Shown here: positions 5,408-5,773 of the stretch, piece by piece
How the letters are laid out: each line of letters begins with the position of its first letter
Position numbering within the stretch: position 1 is the stretch's first letter
NCBI GenBank assembly: GCA_025358235.1
Contig: JANYKH010000033.1
Coordinates: forward strand, 1-5,773
Source: Chloroflexota bacterium
GTDB taxonomy: Bacteria > Chloroflexota > Dehalococcoidia > Dehalococcoidales > RBG-16-60-22
Length of the DNA stretch: 5,773 bases
Reading direction: 5' to 3'
Notes under the pieces: model-generated
Seen by the model: only the letters and a program-made list of their open reading frames with translations
What the model was told of the DNA's origin: nothing
Database searches by the model: none
Position numbers and translations under genes: made by a program

Positions 5408-5773
5408 TCAGGAATTGGCGTCATGCCGGTCGAGGAACCGGTTAATTATGGTTTTGAAAATCTGGGGCTGCTCGATTTGATGCAAATGGGAAGAATCCGG
5501 TATGACTGCCATTCGGGCATCCGGGAAGGCGGCCTGATAATCCCTTACGGTTTTTACGCCGGCCTCGTCATGATCTCCGCATACCAGCAGAACCGGAACG
5601 CTAATTTTGTGCAGTTGGGGCAGCAAATTTAGATTCTTTAAAGTGCCGGTGATCGTAAATTCACTGGGACCCCACATCGTGTTGTACACGTCAGGATTAA
5701 GCTGCGTGAAAGCCTTCTGAAGATAATCCGGCCAGGGTGTCAGACGGCAGACATGTTTCTGATAATATTCCAT
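5408..5773 (-). CDS. pip: Proline-iminopeptidase-like alpha/beta hydrolase (N-terminal part off the right edge)
   Basis: Only the last 121 residues are in the window. The Met codon at the very edge is probably internal, because the family is near 300 residues and the nucleophile-elbow serine is not here. The visible part has HVCRLTPWP (7-15), NTMWGPSEF (31-39), catalytic Asp69 in VCGDHDEAG and catalytic His96 in DSSHLHQ. This set is characteristic of family S33 proline iminopeptidases of the tricorn-factor F1 type, which release N-terminal proline or other residues from short peptides. No signal peptide can be judged. The gene is convergent with the serine hydrolase, with 44 bases between stop codons and no convincing terminator hairpin there. 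The exact substrate is uncertain, since related alpha/beta hydrolases share the fold. Confidence 0.85.
   Translation of the reverse strand: MEYYQKHVCRLTPWPDYLQKAFTQLNPDVYNTMWGPSEFTITGTLKNLNLLPQLHKISVPVLLVCGDHDEAGVKTVRDYQAAFPDARMAVIPDSSHLHQIEQPQIFKTIINRFLDRHDANS

Overview
The window looks like a chromosomal stretch from a free-living bacterium with roughly even base composition. The best guess is Chloroflexota (Dehalococcoidia-like). The guess rests on three things: surface proteins carrying long Pro/Thr/Ser linkers (runs such as TPTPTPP and SPSPSPKPTPTPTP), a single-domain blue-copper module at the end of a repeat protein, and an LppX/LolA-like lipoprotein. The lineage is an inference from style, not from a marker gene. 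I see no mobile element, CRISPR array, tRNA or rRNA.

Layout from left to right. (1) Positions 2-1063 (+) hold the 3' part of a gene for an exported protein. It has two copies of a 118-residue His-rich domain followed by a cupredoxin with a complete type 1 copper ligand set. (2) A short convergent intergenic region carries a strong hairpin (1088-1114) that can act as a terminator in both directions. (3) 1154-2242 (-) is pfkA, 6-phosphofructokinase, of the type with Gly and Lys at the two specificity positions. (4) 2243-2511 is a divergent intergenic region with two 10-bp palindromes exactly 20 bp apart, followed by a near-consensus sigma-70 promoter (TTGACA, 17 bp, TAAAAT). (5) 2512-2910 (+) is a small helical cytoplasmic protein that I do not recognise. 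(6) 3014-3958 (+) is a lipoprotein with a Pro/Thr linker and an LppX/LolA-like or DUF6612-like body, closed by a textbook intrinsic terminator (3981-4010). (7) 4142-5363 (+) is an S12-type serine hydrolase (beta-lactamase / DD-peptidase fold). Its signal peptide and catalytic body are in different reading frames, so the gene is broken or the sequence contains an error. (8) 5408-5773 (-) is the C-terminal part of a proline-iminopeptidase-like alpha/beta hydrolase that runs off the right edge.

The genes do not form an obvious operon. Each of the three complete + strand genes has its own promoter candidate and ribosome binding site, and the window contains two convergent pairs and one divergent pair. 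The shared theme is the cell envelope: three of the six genes encode exported or probably exported proteins. pfkA is a housekeeping glycolysis gene between them. The observations most worth following are the duplicated His-rich domain joined to a cupredoxin, the frameshift in the serine hydrolase, and the twin palindromes in front of the unknown small gene. I found no convincing new multi-gene defence or metabolic system here.
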